A stretch of 61,216 nucleotides of DNA from a virus, in IMG/VR virus record IMGVR_UViG_3300022221_000265, positions 1-61,216 of that record; one strand, written 5' to 3'. Position numbers and translations under genes: made by a program. The notes beneath the pieces were generated by a model that was given only the letters and a program-made list of their open reading frames with translations, did not search any database and was not told the DNA's origin. Shown piece after piece: positions 7,509 to 15,865 of this stretch. Positions within the stretch are counted from its first letter, which is position 1. Every line of letters begins with the position of its first letter.

Positions 7509-10247
7509 TTAGTGCAGCGCCTCCTCTATTAGCTCGGGGGGCGTCGCGTGCAGGCCATACTTTTCCATAGCCTCGAGCCCGATGGCCACCAGGTGACCCA
7601 CTCGGCGGTTGTTAATCACCTTCTCCACGTCGGTGGCCACCAACACCCCCGCCCTGTCCAGGGCCTCACGGAAAGGCTTATTCGACTTAATGGGCAGGCC
7701 GTCAAACTTGGCTCGCAGTCGGGTCTCCGTGCTGAGGTGGTGCATGATCTCGTTCGTGCGAAGACAAAGGGCGTCCTCACGTTCGCCTGAGTCGGTCTTG
7801 ACCGTAGTCCAAAGGAAGTTGCCCCGGTAATGTCCTCCCGCGATCTCGTGCAGTATCGTCTCCATGATCCAGACCCAGGGCTCACGATCGCCGGAGGTCT
7901 CAGCAATGTGCTTGTTCATGGCCAGCAGCATGTCAGAGATAAAGCCGCCCTGATTCTTGTCGATGCCGACAAACTCACACAACAGCGACCAGGCCACATT
8001 GATGGCGGCATAGTTCTCCACCATGCGATTGGCTCCGCTGTCCCGGTCTTTAACTCGGCAATGCTCCCAGCAATACGCCACGGCCTTGCTGTGCTTCTCC
8101 AGGATGTTCTCGCGGGTCTGCTGGGTGAGAAACTGCAGCCACTCGCGGATCGGGAACTTGGGCAGGTCCTGGGGGAGCATGGGGCCCTTACGGGCACCGC
8201 TGAGATCAGTGCCGACCAGCTTACCGATTAACGATCGTACCGGCACATCCTCCCCGGCCAGCATGACAGGGGCACAGATTAGATATTCAGTCATGGCCGA
8301 TCCGCGTTTGGTGGGTGTGTACTGGTAGGCCTGTTGAAGCATAGAAACAGCCTCGTCGATCACCTTCTGATTGTTGGCAGACATTTCCTCCCAGCCCACC
8401 GGGTGAGAGGTATAGCTGACGCTAGTCAAAAGGCGAAAGGCCGATTTTATAGACTCATTCGAGAACATAGTCATAGCTGTGGTTCGCTCAAGTCGCTTTA
8501 TCAGCGTCGACTTGCCTGATCCCTTCTCTGCCTGAATGGAGATATGTGGCCAGAAACCTAAAAGCACTTTAAGGTGGGCGCCGAGGATCCACACCAGGGG
8601 AATCGTTGCCGCGTTTTCCTTAAAGGTTTTCTGGTACTCCTCGATCACTCGCCGGGCGTTATAGAGTGAGCCAGTAGGGAAGACCAGATTATGATATGGA
8701 CACTGCTGCTCTGGTTCGGTGAAATAACAATCTGTTCCCTCATTGACAATTAAACGGCCATCACGCCAGGCCAGGCCGACAAAGTTCACCGCATCACGGG
8801 CACCGAGATCTGCCCCGCGTTCCAGAATGTTAACCATGCGCAAAAAATTAGAAGGGGCAAACACCGGGCCAAACTTTTTCCACTGGTCCACATTGTGCAA
8901 TCGTTCATCTTCAAAAACTTTACGCTGCAGCTTGTTGGCATGTCGGGGAGTTTGAACTGACACAGAGAACAACACACGCGGGGCCGCGTCCTTCTCCCCA
9001 GTCATGGTCGAGGTGGCGCTAGCTATCGATACACGAGAGATCGCAGCAATACGAAAACCACACACGTCTTTAAATTTTTTGGCCTTTTTCTGGTTGTCGT
9101 TCTCCTGGTCGACCTCGAACTCCTCGACATAATTAACAAAGTCCTCCTTGGCACGGTAACGCCAGTATTGAAAACTATCATGGATAGGAAGATAGACCCG
9201 GGCCTTGCCGTTCTGTTTGCCATAGTCGCCATGCACACCGGGCAATATATAGGGATCATATCGCTGCAGTAATTTGCGAAGCTCCTCAACTCCCTCCGCC
9301 TGCAGGATGTCGTTAACGTCGTTATGCTCCCAGTCGGTTTGATCAACAAAGTGCGCGGCAATGTTTAACGAGGCCAGCTGGTCATATAAAGCCCAGGCAG
9401 CCTTTGCACCTGGTGGAATGTTGGTTTTTTCGTCGGGCTTGTCATAGTCACCACAGATCACCACCTTCTTGCCTTGTAAAAAATGGTAATCAATATTAAG
9501 CACGTTCTCGGTACCTAAAAACGAAAAGGCCGCCGCGCCACCGATGCCGCAGGCCTCGACAGACAGGGCATTGATCGAAGACTCCACGGCATAAACCACA
9601 TGTGCATATTTAAAACGCTTTGGATCCATCACCCAGGGCGATGTCTTACTGCCCTGGTATTGTGTTTTCTGTCCGCCATTGTTTTCTGGATCAAGGTAGC
9701 GAATGTCCACGCCCACAACATGGCCAGGGTTAAGTGAGATAACCGGAAAGGCCACACCCGGGCCACCATAACCACGCTGGCCGGGTTGCTTGCTGTTGGA
9801 GGTGTAATTATTAAAGCCGACCGTCCTGTTATTGATCGCCTGTCGAACTGTCGACTCCGGGAGGCCTCGCTCCTGGACCAGGTACTCGACAGCCATCTCC
9901 AGGTTGGCAGCATCAAAGCACTTATCGACAATGAACTCAGCCAGGGACTTGTCTCGCCGTTCAGTCTTCTGGGGGGTGAGGGGGATATTATAAAACTCGT
10001 GTAATATCTTAATGGCTTCCTTTGCATCACAGTTAAAGTGATACATCACCATATCGATACAGCTACCCTTTGCCCCGTCGGTATGATCTTTAAAGGCCTT
10101 GCCGTTGTTAAAAATACTCACCGAGGGATTTTTGTCGTCTCGATGAGGGGATTTATAGTTGCCTGTTGAATCAGGTCTTACCCAGTCGAGTTTCTCGGCC
10201 AGGTCATGCAGATCGATCTGCTGTTTGAGCTCCTCAATCGTCGCCAC
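7509..10247 (-). CDS. Phage primase-helicase with Toprim and DUF927-like ATPase domains
   Basis: 912-residue replication protein expected to make primers and unwind phage DNA. Residues 1-95 resemble the CHC2 domain of DnaG-like primases (PHRDDKNPSVSIF ... GSCIDMVMYHF), but most zinc-binding cysteines are absent. A Toprim domain around residues 210-310 has VESSINAL and the acidic GDYDKPDE motif. The C-terminal third is a DUF927-like helicase with Walker A AEKGSGKST and a Walker B-like GWEEMS. ATG at 10247. It is the first large gene of the early operon and lies beside the repeat region at 6964-7508, consistent with origin-directed replication. Confidence 0.9.
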   Translation of the reverse strand: MATIEELKQQIDLHDLAEKLDWVRPDSTGNYKSPHRDDKNPSVSIFNNGKAFKDHTDGAKGSCIDMVMYHFNCDAKEAIKILHEFYNIPLTPQKTERRDKSLAEFIVDKCFDAANLEMAVEYLVQERGLPESTVRQAINNRTVGFNNYTSNSKQPGQRGYGGPGVAFPVISLNPGHVVGVDIRYLDPENNGGQKTQYQGSKTSPWVMDPKRFKYAHVVYAVESSINALSVEACGIGGAAAFSFLGTENVLNIDYHFLQGKKVVICGDYDKPDEKTNIPPGAKAAWALYDQLASLNIAAHFVDQTDWEHNDVNDILQAEGVEELRKLLQRYDPYILPGVHGDYGKQNGKARVYLPIHDSFQYWRYRAKEDFVNYVEEFEVDQENDNQKKAKKFKDVCGFRIAAISRVSIASATSTMTGEKDAAPRVLFSVSVQTPRHANKLQRKVFEDERLHNVDQWKKFGPVFAPSNFLRMVNILERGADLGARDAVNFVGLAWRDGRLIVNEGTDCYFTEPEQQCPYHNLVFPTGSLYNARRVIEEYQKTFKENAATIPLVWILGAHLKVLLGFWPHISIQAEKGSGKSTLIKRLERTTAMTMFSNESIKSAFRLLTSVSYTSHPVGWEEMSANNQKVIDEAVSMLQQAYQYTPTKRGSAMTEYLICAPVMLAGEDVPVRSLIGKLVGTDLSGARKGPMLPQDLPKFPIREWLQFLTQQTRENILEKHSKAVAYCWEHCRVKDRDSGANRMVENYAAINVAWSLLCEFVGIDKNQGGFISDMLLAMNKHIAETSGDREPWVWIMETILHEIAGGHYRGNFLWTTVKTDSGEREDALCLRTNEIMHHLSTETRLRAKFDGLPIKSNKPFREALDRAGVLVATDVEKVINNRRVGHLVAIGLEAMEKYGLHATPPELIEEALH

Positions 10248-10290
10248 GGTGCTGCCTCTTTAATTATTGTCATCGGCTGATCGCCTTGGG

Positions 10291-10503
10291 TTAATCTTGT
10301 CTTATGTTTTTTTCTGCCAGCCTTTTAACAAGGCTGTTTATATTCTCAATTAATTGTCGGCGCTCCTGCAGGAGGTCGGTTATCCATGCCAGCATCTGCT
10401 GGTTAGCATCTATCTGCTTAAGAATGAGCAGCCTTACATGAGCATGAGTAAGTCCGTTTTTCTCTGCAGCTTCGCGCAGTGAGACCCTGCCCTGGTTATC
10501 CAT
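10291..10503 (-). CDS. Small helical protein of unknown function
   Basis: 70 residues, mostly amphipathic helix. The N-terminal part (VSLREAAEKNGLTHAHVRLLI) looks like the start of a helix-turn-helix; a helical tail follows (NINSLVKRLAEKN). Its ATG overlaps the TGA of the upstream gene (ATGgaT / TGACATG geometry), so it is part of the early operon. No family recognised. Confidence 0.65.
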   Translation of the reverse strand: MDNQGRVSLREAAEKNGLTHAHVRLLILKQIDANQQMLAWITDLLQERRQLIENINSLVKRLAEKNIRQD

Positions 10504-10504
10504 G

Positions 10505-10822
10505 TCAGCCGCTAATACTTGAGGCCAGATCCTTAGCCTGTTTTAATTTTTTAGGGGAGAGCCAGCTGGCAGTCGTTAACAAATCGATCGCAAGGTGCAG
10601 CTCTTTTAATTCCTGTTTCAGGTTGGCCACGTCGTCCAGGTCAATGTTAAAGGCTGTCTCCATTTGTTCGACCACCAACTCGCAGCGCTCCCGATCCGCT
10701 GCAGAGAGTTGATCATAAAAATCCATAGATCCGAGACCTTTCTCGGCGTACTCCTTACCCCATATCACCACGGCCACCCTGGCCGGCTTGGTGGGGTTAA
10801 GGTTTCGGGTTTGGTCATTCAA
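10505..10822 (-). CDS. Conserved-looking early phage protein, unknown function
   Basis: 105 residues starting at a TTG (10822) that has AAGGAGG seven bases upstream; a nearby ATG at 10818 is out of frame. The sequence is acidic and helical in its second half, with no known motif. The start overlaps the stop of the upstream gene. Neighbours are small early genes of the same operon, so a replication or host-takeover accessory role is likely but not shown. Confidence 0.7.
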   Translation of the reverse strand: MNDQTRNLNPTKPARVAVVIWGKEYAEKGLGSMDFYDQLSAADRERCELVVEQMETAFNIDLDDVANLKQELKELHLAIDLLTTASWLSPKKLKQAKDLASSISG

Positions 10823-11013
10823 AGTTTGCCCTCCTCCTTGTTGTCATGTAATTTTTTATAAGCCTCCCAGCCAAGCCTCACGGCACTAAGATCTTTTTTA
10901 GCCCATAGGTCAGCCGGCAGCTGTTCCACGAAAGCGCGAAACTCAGGATCGCGGGTGTAAAGAAAATCACCCGCAATAAGTTGATCGATGGTCTCTTTGT
11001 TTTTATCAGGCAC
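10819..11013 (-). CDS. Small early protein, GTG start
   Basis: 64 residues, MPDKNKETIDQLIAGDFLY onward. The open frame extends to 11187, but that upstream part is the shadow of the next gene. GTG at 11013 overlaps the upstream stop as GTGCCTGA, the coupling used throughout this operon. Trp-containing helical protein; no family recognised. Confidence 0.65.
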   Translation of the reverse strand: MPDKNKETIDQLIAGDFLYTRDPEFRAFVEQLPADLWAKKDLSAVRLGWEAYKKLHDNKEEGKL

Positions 11014-11269
11014 GCCAGGCTGACTCCTGTATATCATCCAGTCGATAATGGCCCGGCTGGATCTGCCTGGCCTCGGCGATGGCCTCCAGTAAAACAAACT
11101 CACCGGCGGGCACTTTTTGAGCCAGGCGCAGCGTCTCCTGCTCGGCGTCTGACTTATAAAACCAGCAAACCCTGGGGGCACAGTCACGGTCTACTCTCTC
11201 GACAGAAAACTGAGAGATCACATCCTCAGTGGATGCAACATTGATCACCATCCAGAATTTATCTGTCAT
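11006..11269 (-). CDS. Small early protein of unknown function
   Basis: 87 residues, MTDKFWMVINVASTEDVIS onward, predicted mixed alpha/beta. The layout (VCWFYKSDAEQETLRLAQ ... GEFVLLEAIAEAR) is one seen in small prophage proteins of unknown function. ATG at 11269 overlaps the stop of the HNH gene by four bases. No catalytic motif seen. Confidence 0.7.
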   Translation of the reverse strand: MTDKFWMVINVASTEDVISQFSVERVDRDCAPRVCWFYKSDAEQETLRLAQKVPAGEFVLLEAIAEARQIQPGHYRLDDIQESAWRA

Positions 11270-12057
11270 ACATTCCTCTGCAGTTTAAATCGTTTTGTTT
11301 CAACCTCTGACAAAGCAATCATAGAGGCCCGAAGTTCTGCAGGCAGATCCTTGTATCCATGTTGGTTTAAATATAAGTTTTGAGCTCGAGTAATTAATGT
11401 CAGGTTTTCCAGTTTACAGTTGAGCTTGTTGCTGTCGAGAAATAAAAGGCAATGACCATCAGGGATCGGCCCGTTTACTTTTTCCCACACGACTACATGC
11501 TTATGCCTATACCAGTTATTTATCCCGGTCCATGGGTTAACCTCTTTTACTTTGATAAGAATATATCCATCTTTTTTGCAAATCCGCTCATGACCGACTG
11601 GCTTTAAGTTTGCAGGAATCCCTCCTTTTTTAAAATTCCCACTGTTTGGTTTTACGAGCCCCTTAGTTCCGGTGTTCCATGGCTTATGATCTTTTTTAAA
11701 GTGTCCAGTCCGGCCTGTTAGCCATCCATATTTCTGACAAATAGTTGCTAGTGCCTCGGGATGTTTGTCGGTTTTGAATTTTTTATTAAATTTATCGGCT
11801 CTCTCTTTTTTAGAGAGCTTTCTGTTTTTCTTTAACCATGCAAGCTGCACCTTGCTATAAGCGATCGAGGTGCCTTTGGGAAAACCAGGCTTTCTCCCGC
11901 AAGTAAATCCGTAATTCCTCAGGGCTGACCTTATGGCCTTTTCTGTTTTCTGCTTCTTAAAATAATTATTAAAGGCCGACGTTAATTTAGGGATTGTCTT
12001 TTTTTTATAACCATCCCGTAAAAAAGCCAGTTGCTTGTCGGTGTATCTGGACTTCAC
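11266..12057 (-). CDS. HNH endonuclease
   Basis: 263 residues starting at GTG 12057, which overlaps the upstream stop (GTGA). The C-terminal half has the HNH_3-type nuclease pattern: YRHKHVVVWEKVNGPIPDGH, then FLDSNKLNCKLENLTLITR. The basic N-terminal half contains repeated RxxxYGFTCGR / KYGWLTGR segments, probably a DNA-recognition module. Such enzymes occur as free-standing homing endonucleases or as phage packaging or host-DNA nucleases. Its place inside the early operon, far from the terminase, favours a homing or mobile nuclease. Confidence 0.85.
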   Translation of the reverse strand: MKSRYTDKQLAFLRDGYKKKTIPKLTSAFNNYFKKQKTEKAIRSALRNYGFTCGRKPGFPKGTSIAYSKVQLAWLKKNRKLSKKERADKFNKKFKTDKHPEALATICQKYGWLTGRTGHFKKDHKPWNTGTKGLVKPNSGNFKKGGIPANLKPVGHERICKKDGYILIKVKEVNPWTGINNWYRHKHVVVWEKVNGPIPDGHCLLFLDSNKLNCKLENLTLITRAQNLYLNQHGYKDLPAELRASMIALSEVETKRFKLQRNV

Positions 12058-12287
12058 TTCGAATCGCTCTCCAGCATAATGGGGACCTGTTTAATATCTC
12101 CAAGGCCAAAGGCTTTTTGGGCCTCCAGGGCAAGCTTTCCTGTGTTGATTATTTCCCTGGAGACATTGGCGACCTGTTTGGCCCGTTCGAGCTCCTGTTT
12201 TAATTCGTCGCCCTTGAGGTCCTCATCTGATAATCGTTCCAGCTGCGTAAATAAGTGATTATTTAGATCCAGAATTTTATTTTTCAT
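12054..12287 (-). CDS. Small helical phage protein
   Basis: 77 residues from ATG 12287; the frame also opens at a TTG six bases earlier. Sequence is strongly helical (DLKGDELKQELERAKQVANV), with a C-terminal segment LEAQKAFGLGDIKQVP. This resembles a short conserved protein seen next to phage replication genes, but I cannot assign a function. Four-base overlap with the HNH gene. Confidence 0.65.
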   Translation of the reverse strand: MKNKILDLNNHLFTQLERLSDEDLKGDELKQELERAKQVANVSREIINTGKLALEAQKAFGLGDIKQVPIMLESDSK

Positions 12288-12289
12288 AA

Positions 12290-12682
12290 TCAAGCCTTTT
12301 TATTAATCAGTTTTAACTCACCAAGCGACAGGCCTCGGCCCTGATAGATGGCGCACTGTGACCAGCCCAGCCAGCGATCGGCCTGTCTTATGTTTTTATA
12401 TTCCCTATATTCAATCCTCAGCAGCAGCTGCTCGATATGTTCCGGGCTGGTTGCCGGTAGGTCGTCGGTCATAAAGACCGCGCCGCCAACATATAACTGG
12501 GTCTCACGCGCGGCGGCCTGTATGTTCATGGTCGAACCGTGCGGGGCGTTCCATTGATCGACGGGGATCCATATAAATTCTTTAGATAAATAACAGGCAA
12601 GGTTTGTGCATTTCACTTTTTCACGTCCGCCCATCTTTGGGAATTTAGATCCGCATAAAGGGCAAGGGCCTGGTGTCGTCAT
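12290..12682 (-). CDS. Zinc-ribbon protein, Lar-like N-terminus
   Basis: 130 residues. The N-terminus PCPLCGSKFPKMGG ... KVKCTNLACYL is a CxxC-CxxxxC zinc ribbon like that of restriction-alleviation (Lar-type) proteins. A longer C-terminal helical part (EQLLLRIEYREYKNIRQADR) is not known to me. Anti-restriction is possible by similarity of the ribbon only. ATG at 12682; precedes the small helical gene with a two-base gap. Confidence 0.65.
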   Translation of the reverse strand: MTTPGPCPLCGSKFPKMGGREKVKCTNLACYLSKEFIWIPVDQWNAPHGSTMNIQAAARETQLYVGGAVFMTDDLPATSPEHIEQLLLRIEYREYKNIRQADRWLGWSQCAIYQGRGLSLGELKLINKKA

Positions 12683-12707
12683 ACCTTAAACTCCTTTTGT
12701 TTCTTAG

Positions 12708-12962
12708 TTAAAAAATCGGACAAAACTCCAGCACACCAAAGCGCTGGTTAAAATCCTCGATGGCCAGGTCGGGATAAGAAAATTTATCCGAGCTGGCATT
12801 GCATCCGTAACAGAACACCACCCAGGTGCGCGCATCAAAATCAAAACTGATATCGGGCTTGTCTTCACAGCCACACCTGCAGGGCAGGCGCTCGGGCAGG
12901 TCTGGCAAAGTGGCCAGCATGTCGCCGAGCTTCTCGTTAATAAGTTGTTGGGTATTACTCAC
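12708..12962 (-). CDS. Lar-like zinc-finger protein
   Basis: 84 residues with LPCRCGCEDKPDISFD ... VVFCYGCNASSDKF ... AIEDFNQRFG. The paired CxC and CxxC and the AIxxWN-like ending follow the restriction-alleviation protein Lar family, which modulates type I restriction. Function inferred from this pattern. ATG at 12962, directly after a terminator hairpin, so it may be the first gene of a transcription sub-unit. Confidence 0.65.
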   Translation of the reverse strand: MSNTQQLINEKLGDMLATLPDLPERLPCRCGCEDKPDISFDFDARTWVVFCYGCNASSDKFSYPDLAIEDFNQRFGVLEFCPIF

Positions 12963-12984
12963 TTAAGCCTCCAAAAATAAAAAG

Positions 12985-13022
12985 GACCGCGCCGACATTT
13001 TGGGAGGAGGTCCGGCGCGGTC
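12985..13022 (-). terminator. Strong rho-independent terminator inside the early region
   Basis: On the minus strand GACCGCGCCGGAC pairs with GTCGGCGCGGTC (12 bp, one bulged base), then the T-rich run CTTTTTATTTTT. It separates the J-domain gene from the Lar-like gene, so expression of the replication genes downstream needs readthrough, antitermination or another promoter. Confidence 0.75.
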
Positions 13023-13108
13023 AATACGCATAGTAATGACAGGAGTCTCCAGGGCTGCAGAGACAAACCAACACCGCCCTGGGATGTGTTGATTGTTTGA
13101 AGTTGTGA

Positions 13109-13696
13109 TCATGATCCAAGCTCCTGCTGGGCCTGTTCCCATGCCTGGTTGACCTCGTTAAATTTATCGACAGTACCCTCGAAAGTATCGGGGTGGGTCT
13201 CTGCCCGTTTCTTTTTCCAGGCTTCCCTGGCTTCGGATAACACCCTGCAACCAGGCACTCCCAAAACATCGCGCCAGTCCGCTGGACGGCTGAGATCAGG
13301 CAATGCCGTAAAACCAGAAAAGGCCCGCTCCATCATGTCACCCGTGCCCCAGCGTTTAATGCCACGCAGGGCCTCAATGGTTAGAGCGACTGCCCGGAGG
13401 TTATCGCCCACCGTTTTGTATTTGTCGCAAGCGAAACACATTTGCTTTTTCTTGTGCATAAAATAAACGGCCACGCCGGGATCTTCCGGTGTTCGCTGGT
13501 TGGCCATTGGCAGATTGTCCTGCCTAACTCTTAAATTTGTTGAAAGAACAACACCAGCACAGCCCAGTCGATCCAGTTCCTTAAGCAAACCGTCCCGCGC
13601 TTTGGTGAATGTTGTTTTAAATTGTGATCGCTGCCTGTTCCAGGCCTGCGTGCGTGCACGCCCTGGTGGCCACGATAATGGATATGCCTCAGCCAC
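13109..13696 (-). CDS. J-domain-like phage protein
   Basis: 195 residues starting at GTG 13696, which has AAAGGAG upstream and overlaps the stop of the previous gene as TAGTG. N-terminus MAEAYPLSWPPGRARTQ is typical of a prophage family. The C-terminal ~60 residues have the layout of a DnaJ J-domain (WRDVLGVPG ... AREAWKKKRAETHPDT ... FNEVNQAWEQAQQ), with the HPD motif intact as HPDT. It may recruit host DnaK to phage replication, by analogy with lambda's use of DnaJ/DnaK; that role is inference. Confidence 0.8.
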   Translation of the reverse strand: MAEAYPLSWPPGRARTQAWNRQRSQFKTTFTKARDGLLKELDRLGCAGVVLSTNLRVRQDNLPMANQRTPEDPGVAVYFMHKKKQMCFACDKYKTVGDNLRAVALTIEALRGIKRWGTGDMMERAFSGFTALPDLSRPADWRDVLGVPGCRVLSEAREAWKKKRAETHPDTFEGTVDKFNEVNQAWEQAQQELGS

Positions 13697-13874
13697 TATT
13701 TTCTCCTTTCTGTTTCCGTTCATCTTCACGCGCCCGCTGCGCTTCGGTTTCTATCACGTTGCCAAAGAACGCACGGGCCTGGCCGAGTTCGCCCTGCTCT
13801 ATCAGGCTGGATAGATAAACAAAAGATCCATCCATTCGTTGCTGCAGGCAGTTGTTGCAATCTTCACAAGCCAT
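13689..13874 (-). CDS. Small Cys-containing protein
   Basis: 61 residues, MACEDCNNCLQQRMDGSF at the N-terminus (CxxCxxC) and a helical, charged C-terminus ending in KQKGENSG. Overlaps the J-domain gene's GTG start and begins where the upstream gene stops. Probably a small metal-binding phage protein; no family recognised. Confidence 0.6.
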   Translation of the reverse strand: MACEDCNNCLQQRMDGSFVYLSSLIEQGELGQARAFFGNVIETEAQRAREDERKQKGENSG

Positions 13875-14260
13875 CAGGCCAGCACCTCCACCAGTGTGAT
13901 CTCATTGATCAGTTGCTGCTGTTCTTTCGCTGACAGGCCTTTATGATGTTTAAGCACCCAGGCCGTGGCGTGGGGTTCGGCCATGGTCTCCAGCCACATA
14001 GCAAACTGGCCGGCATAAAGGCCCACCGCCTGCACTGGGGTGCGGTCGTGGACCATGGCATGGATATACTGGTTAACTTTTTGAGATAGCCCGTAATACA
14101 TCACCACCGATCCCTCCTTGTGCTGGCTTTTCTCGTAACGAGCATCAAGCCATGAACGATAGCCGCCCACCTTCTCCGCCGGCGAGAACATGGTGCCCCG
14201 GCCGGGCCGGGTGTCGACCAGGACCGGGTCCGAGAACATGGTCGGCTTTTCGATAATCAC
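13874..14260 (-). CDS. Early phage protein of unknown function
   Basis: 128 residues. A central helical part (YYGLSQKVNQYIHAMVHDRT) and a C-terminal segment (LKHHKGLSAKEQQQLINEI) are visible, with no known motif. It overlaps both neighbours by one to four bases, so it belongs to the tight early operon. Function unknown. Confidence 0.65.
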   Translation of the reverse strand: MIIEKPTMFSDPVLVDTRPGRGTMFSPAEKVGGYRSWLDARYEKSQHKEGSVVMYYGLSQKVNQYIHAMVHDRTPVQAVGLYAGQFAMWLETMAEPHATAWVLKHHKGLSAKEQQQLINEITLVEVLA

Positions 14261-14466
14261 TCAACCACCTCAACCAGGCAGGCCACCGGGCGCAGGCGTT
14301 TGTACTGGGGTTTTAATATCTCCACCGGCAGCACCTCCTCCAGTGGCACTTCGTGACCCTCGTCCACCAGGTGCACATTAACGCCCAGGCTTTTTAAATG
14401 GTTGGCCAGCTCTCTGCCCATGGTCGACTTACCCTCGCCTTTTAATCCCTGAATGGTAATGATCAT
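14257..14466 (-). CDS. P-loop mini-protein
   Basis: Only 69 residues, but the N-terminus MIITIQGLKGEGKSTMGREL is a clear Walker A nucleotide-binding loop after a beta strand, like adenylylsulfate-kinase-type or zeta-toxin-type P-loop kinases. A second strand (VNVHLVDEG) follows. It is far too short for a complete kinase fold. It may be a domain fragment kept for another purpose or a subunit acting with a neighbour. Overlaps both neighbours by four bases. Confidence 0.65.
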   Translation of the reverse strand: MIITIQGLKGEGKSTMGRELANHLKSLGVNVHLVDEGHEVPLEEVLPVEILKPQYKRLRPVACLVEVVE

Positions 14467-14915
14467 TTTTTAAAATCCTCCACATAAAGCTCGACGTGTG
14501 CATCAAATCGTTTTTGTATTTCCAGCACGACAGGATCCTGCAGGAGCGCAGCATGGGCTGGGTGTCTTTCTTTCAGGCATCGCCAGGCAAAGTTTGCCGC
14601 CTGAATATCCAGCGACAGCTTGCGCTGTTCATCGATGCCAACAGAATGAAACTTGTCTTTTGCTTTTCTTGCCAGCTCGATAACGTGGGTAATGTCGAAC
14701 GTCGCTCGATCGTCACCTTTAACAAAGTTAATACCCTGCAAGGAGACAGGCTGAGGGAGATCATCGAAGGGAATGATCGACGGCTTTTTCTGATCCGAGT
14801 ACCAGACCTTGCACTCAAAGCGCTCACGCTTCTGGTTCCAGTAAGGGCTGTCAATTTTCCACGGTTTTGGTGCATCACCGGAAAAAATGGACACCTGAGA
14901 GCTTGTATAAGGCAA
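14463..14915 (-). CDS. Early phage protein of unknown function
   Basis: 150 residues, ATG at 14915. Mixed composition with a central segment DITHVIELARKAKDKF and a helical C-terminus (LEIQKRFDAHVELYVEDFKK). No motif recognised. Its stop overlaps the start of the P-loop mini-protein, so the two may work together; that is only a positional argument. Confidence 0.65.
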   Translation of the reverse strand: MPYTSSQVSIFSGDAPKPWKIDSPYWNQKRERFECKVWYSDQKKPSIIPFDDLPQPVSLQGINFVKGDDRATFDITHVIELARKAKDKFHSVGIDEQRKLSLDIQAANFAWRCLKERHPAHAALLQDPVVLEIQKRFDAHVELYVEDFKK

Positions 14916-14919
14916 GATC

Positions 14920-15216
14920 TCAGCCCTCCCCTTGTGTTGCTATGGTCTGCTTTTGGATCGCTCTTTCCTTAAAACCAAAAACAACAAAACCATGCTTTTG
15001 CTTAAAGTCCGTTACATAAGTTATAACTCCGTGAAAAAGTCGGCCGGTAAATAGGGGGTCCTGATAAAGTCCCTCGTCCGGGTTCGTCTCATGTAGGGTA
15101 AAGGTGTCGCCTTTTTTAAAATGGCGATCTCTGTTAAATCTGATCTCAAAAAGTTTGTGACCATCGACCACCGGTTGGAAATAACAAGGCCAGGCCTTTA
15201 GATCATGATGTGCCAT
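14920..15216 (-). CDS. ASCH/PUA-like protein (DUF3850 type)
   Basis: 98 residues. MAHHDLKAWPCYFQPVVDG, then KLFEIRFNRDRHFKKGDTF, follow the DUF3850 pattern (HxLKxWPxYF, GxKxfEIRxNDRxF, GD). This is a small ASCH-like beta barrel thought to bind RNA or nucleotides. Common in phage genomes; precise role unknown. The start overlaps the upstream gene. Confidence 0.75.
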   Translation of the reverse strand: MAHHDLKAWPCYFQPVVDGHKLFEIRFNRDRHFKKGDTFTLHETNPDEGLYQDPLFTGRLFHGVITYVTDFKQKHGFVVFGFKERAIQKQTIATQGEG

Positions 15217-15637
15217 TGGCTCCCCCTTCGATCAACTTCACCAACTCAGCCAGCCCAGCACAGCCGGCATCGTGTTCGTTAGAACTATTGAGTAATCGTT
15301 TTTGAATATCCGGCAAGGCCCGGCGGGCCATTACACCCAGCCAGGCATCCTCTGGCGTCACTTCGACAGGAATGTGATCTCGTTTACAAACAGCAATAGA
15401 GTGTTTAGTGGTGCCCTCTGGGAACAGAAAAAAACACCCACCCGATACACCAAACAGATCCCTGGTGTCGTAAGTAATGGCTGACGGGTGATCCATAACA
15501 AACTGATCCAGGTGGCTGGCGCAGGCACTACAGCATCCCTTGTTAGTCTTTATGTCCACGGCGAGCCAATAGCAGCCACTGGGTGGAATAGAACAAGCTC
15601 TCTCGTCAGTACAACCGCAGCCTATGCAAGTGTTCAT
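15203..15637 (-). CDS. Cysteine-rich early phage protein
   Basis: 144 residues. The N-terminal third has seven cysteines (MNTCIGCGCTDERACS ... GCYW ... GCCSACASHLD), the pattern of a small phage zinc-binding domain. The C-terminal part is helical and ends with LVKLIEGGANGTS. Probably structural zinc; function unknown. It overlaps both neighbours. Confidence 0.65.
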   Translation of the reverse strand: MNTCIGCGCTDERACSIPPSGCYWLAVDIKTNKGCCSACASHLDQFVMDHPSAITYDTRDLFGVSGGCFFLFPEGTTKHSIAVCKRDHIPVEVTPEDAWLGVMARRALPDIQKRLLNSSNEHDAGCAGLAELVKLIEGGANGTS

Positions 15638-15804
15638 GGGGCCTCATCCTCATTTGAACTGCATGCCTCACAAATATCTGTAAATGCAAAAGCAAAAGGA
15701 ATTAGGGACCACCAGGGATTATCGGTTATTACCATCACCGTACCGCTGACAATACACGCAAGCCTAAAAACAAACAGGCCAGTTGCTAAGTTGATTTTTT
15801 TCAT
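15634..15804 (-). CDS. Small membrane protein
   Basis: 56 residues from ATG 15804 (GGAG 11 bases upstream; the frame opens at 15822). One or two hydrophobic segments (TGLFVFRLACIVSGTVMVI and WWSLIPFAFAF) suggest an inner-membrane protein. Short enough to be missed by annotation. No family recognised; an exclusion or host-envelope role is possible. Confidence 0.55.
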   Translation of the reverse strand: MKKINLATGLFVFRLACIVSGTVMVITDNPWWSLIPFAFAFTDICEACSSNEDEAP

Positions 15805-15865
15805 TGTGAAATCTCCGGGCATCTATAGACAGCTGCCACCAGCTAACGCCGGTGACAGCGATTGG

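Noticed and set aside
6970-7509. 179-codon minus-strand open frame after the primase-helicase, starting at TAATG
   Set aside because: Composition is that of translated AT-rich and homopolymer DNA, no domain is visible, and the region is better explained by direct repeats.
10819-11187. Longer form of the small early gene with an Arg/Pro-rich N-terminus
   Set aside because: The upstream third is the shadow of the 11006-11269 gene; the GTG at 11013 fits the operon's overlap pattern.
13021-13269. 82-codon minus-strand frame over the J-domain gene end
   Set aside because: Overlaps the J-domain reading frame almost entirely and contains the terminator stem; no ribosome site.
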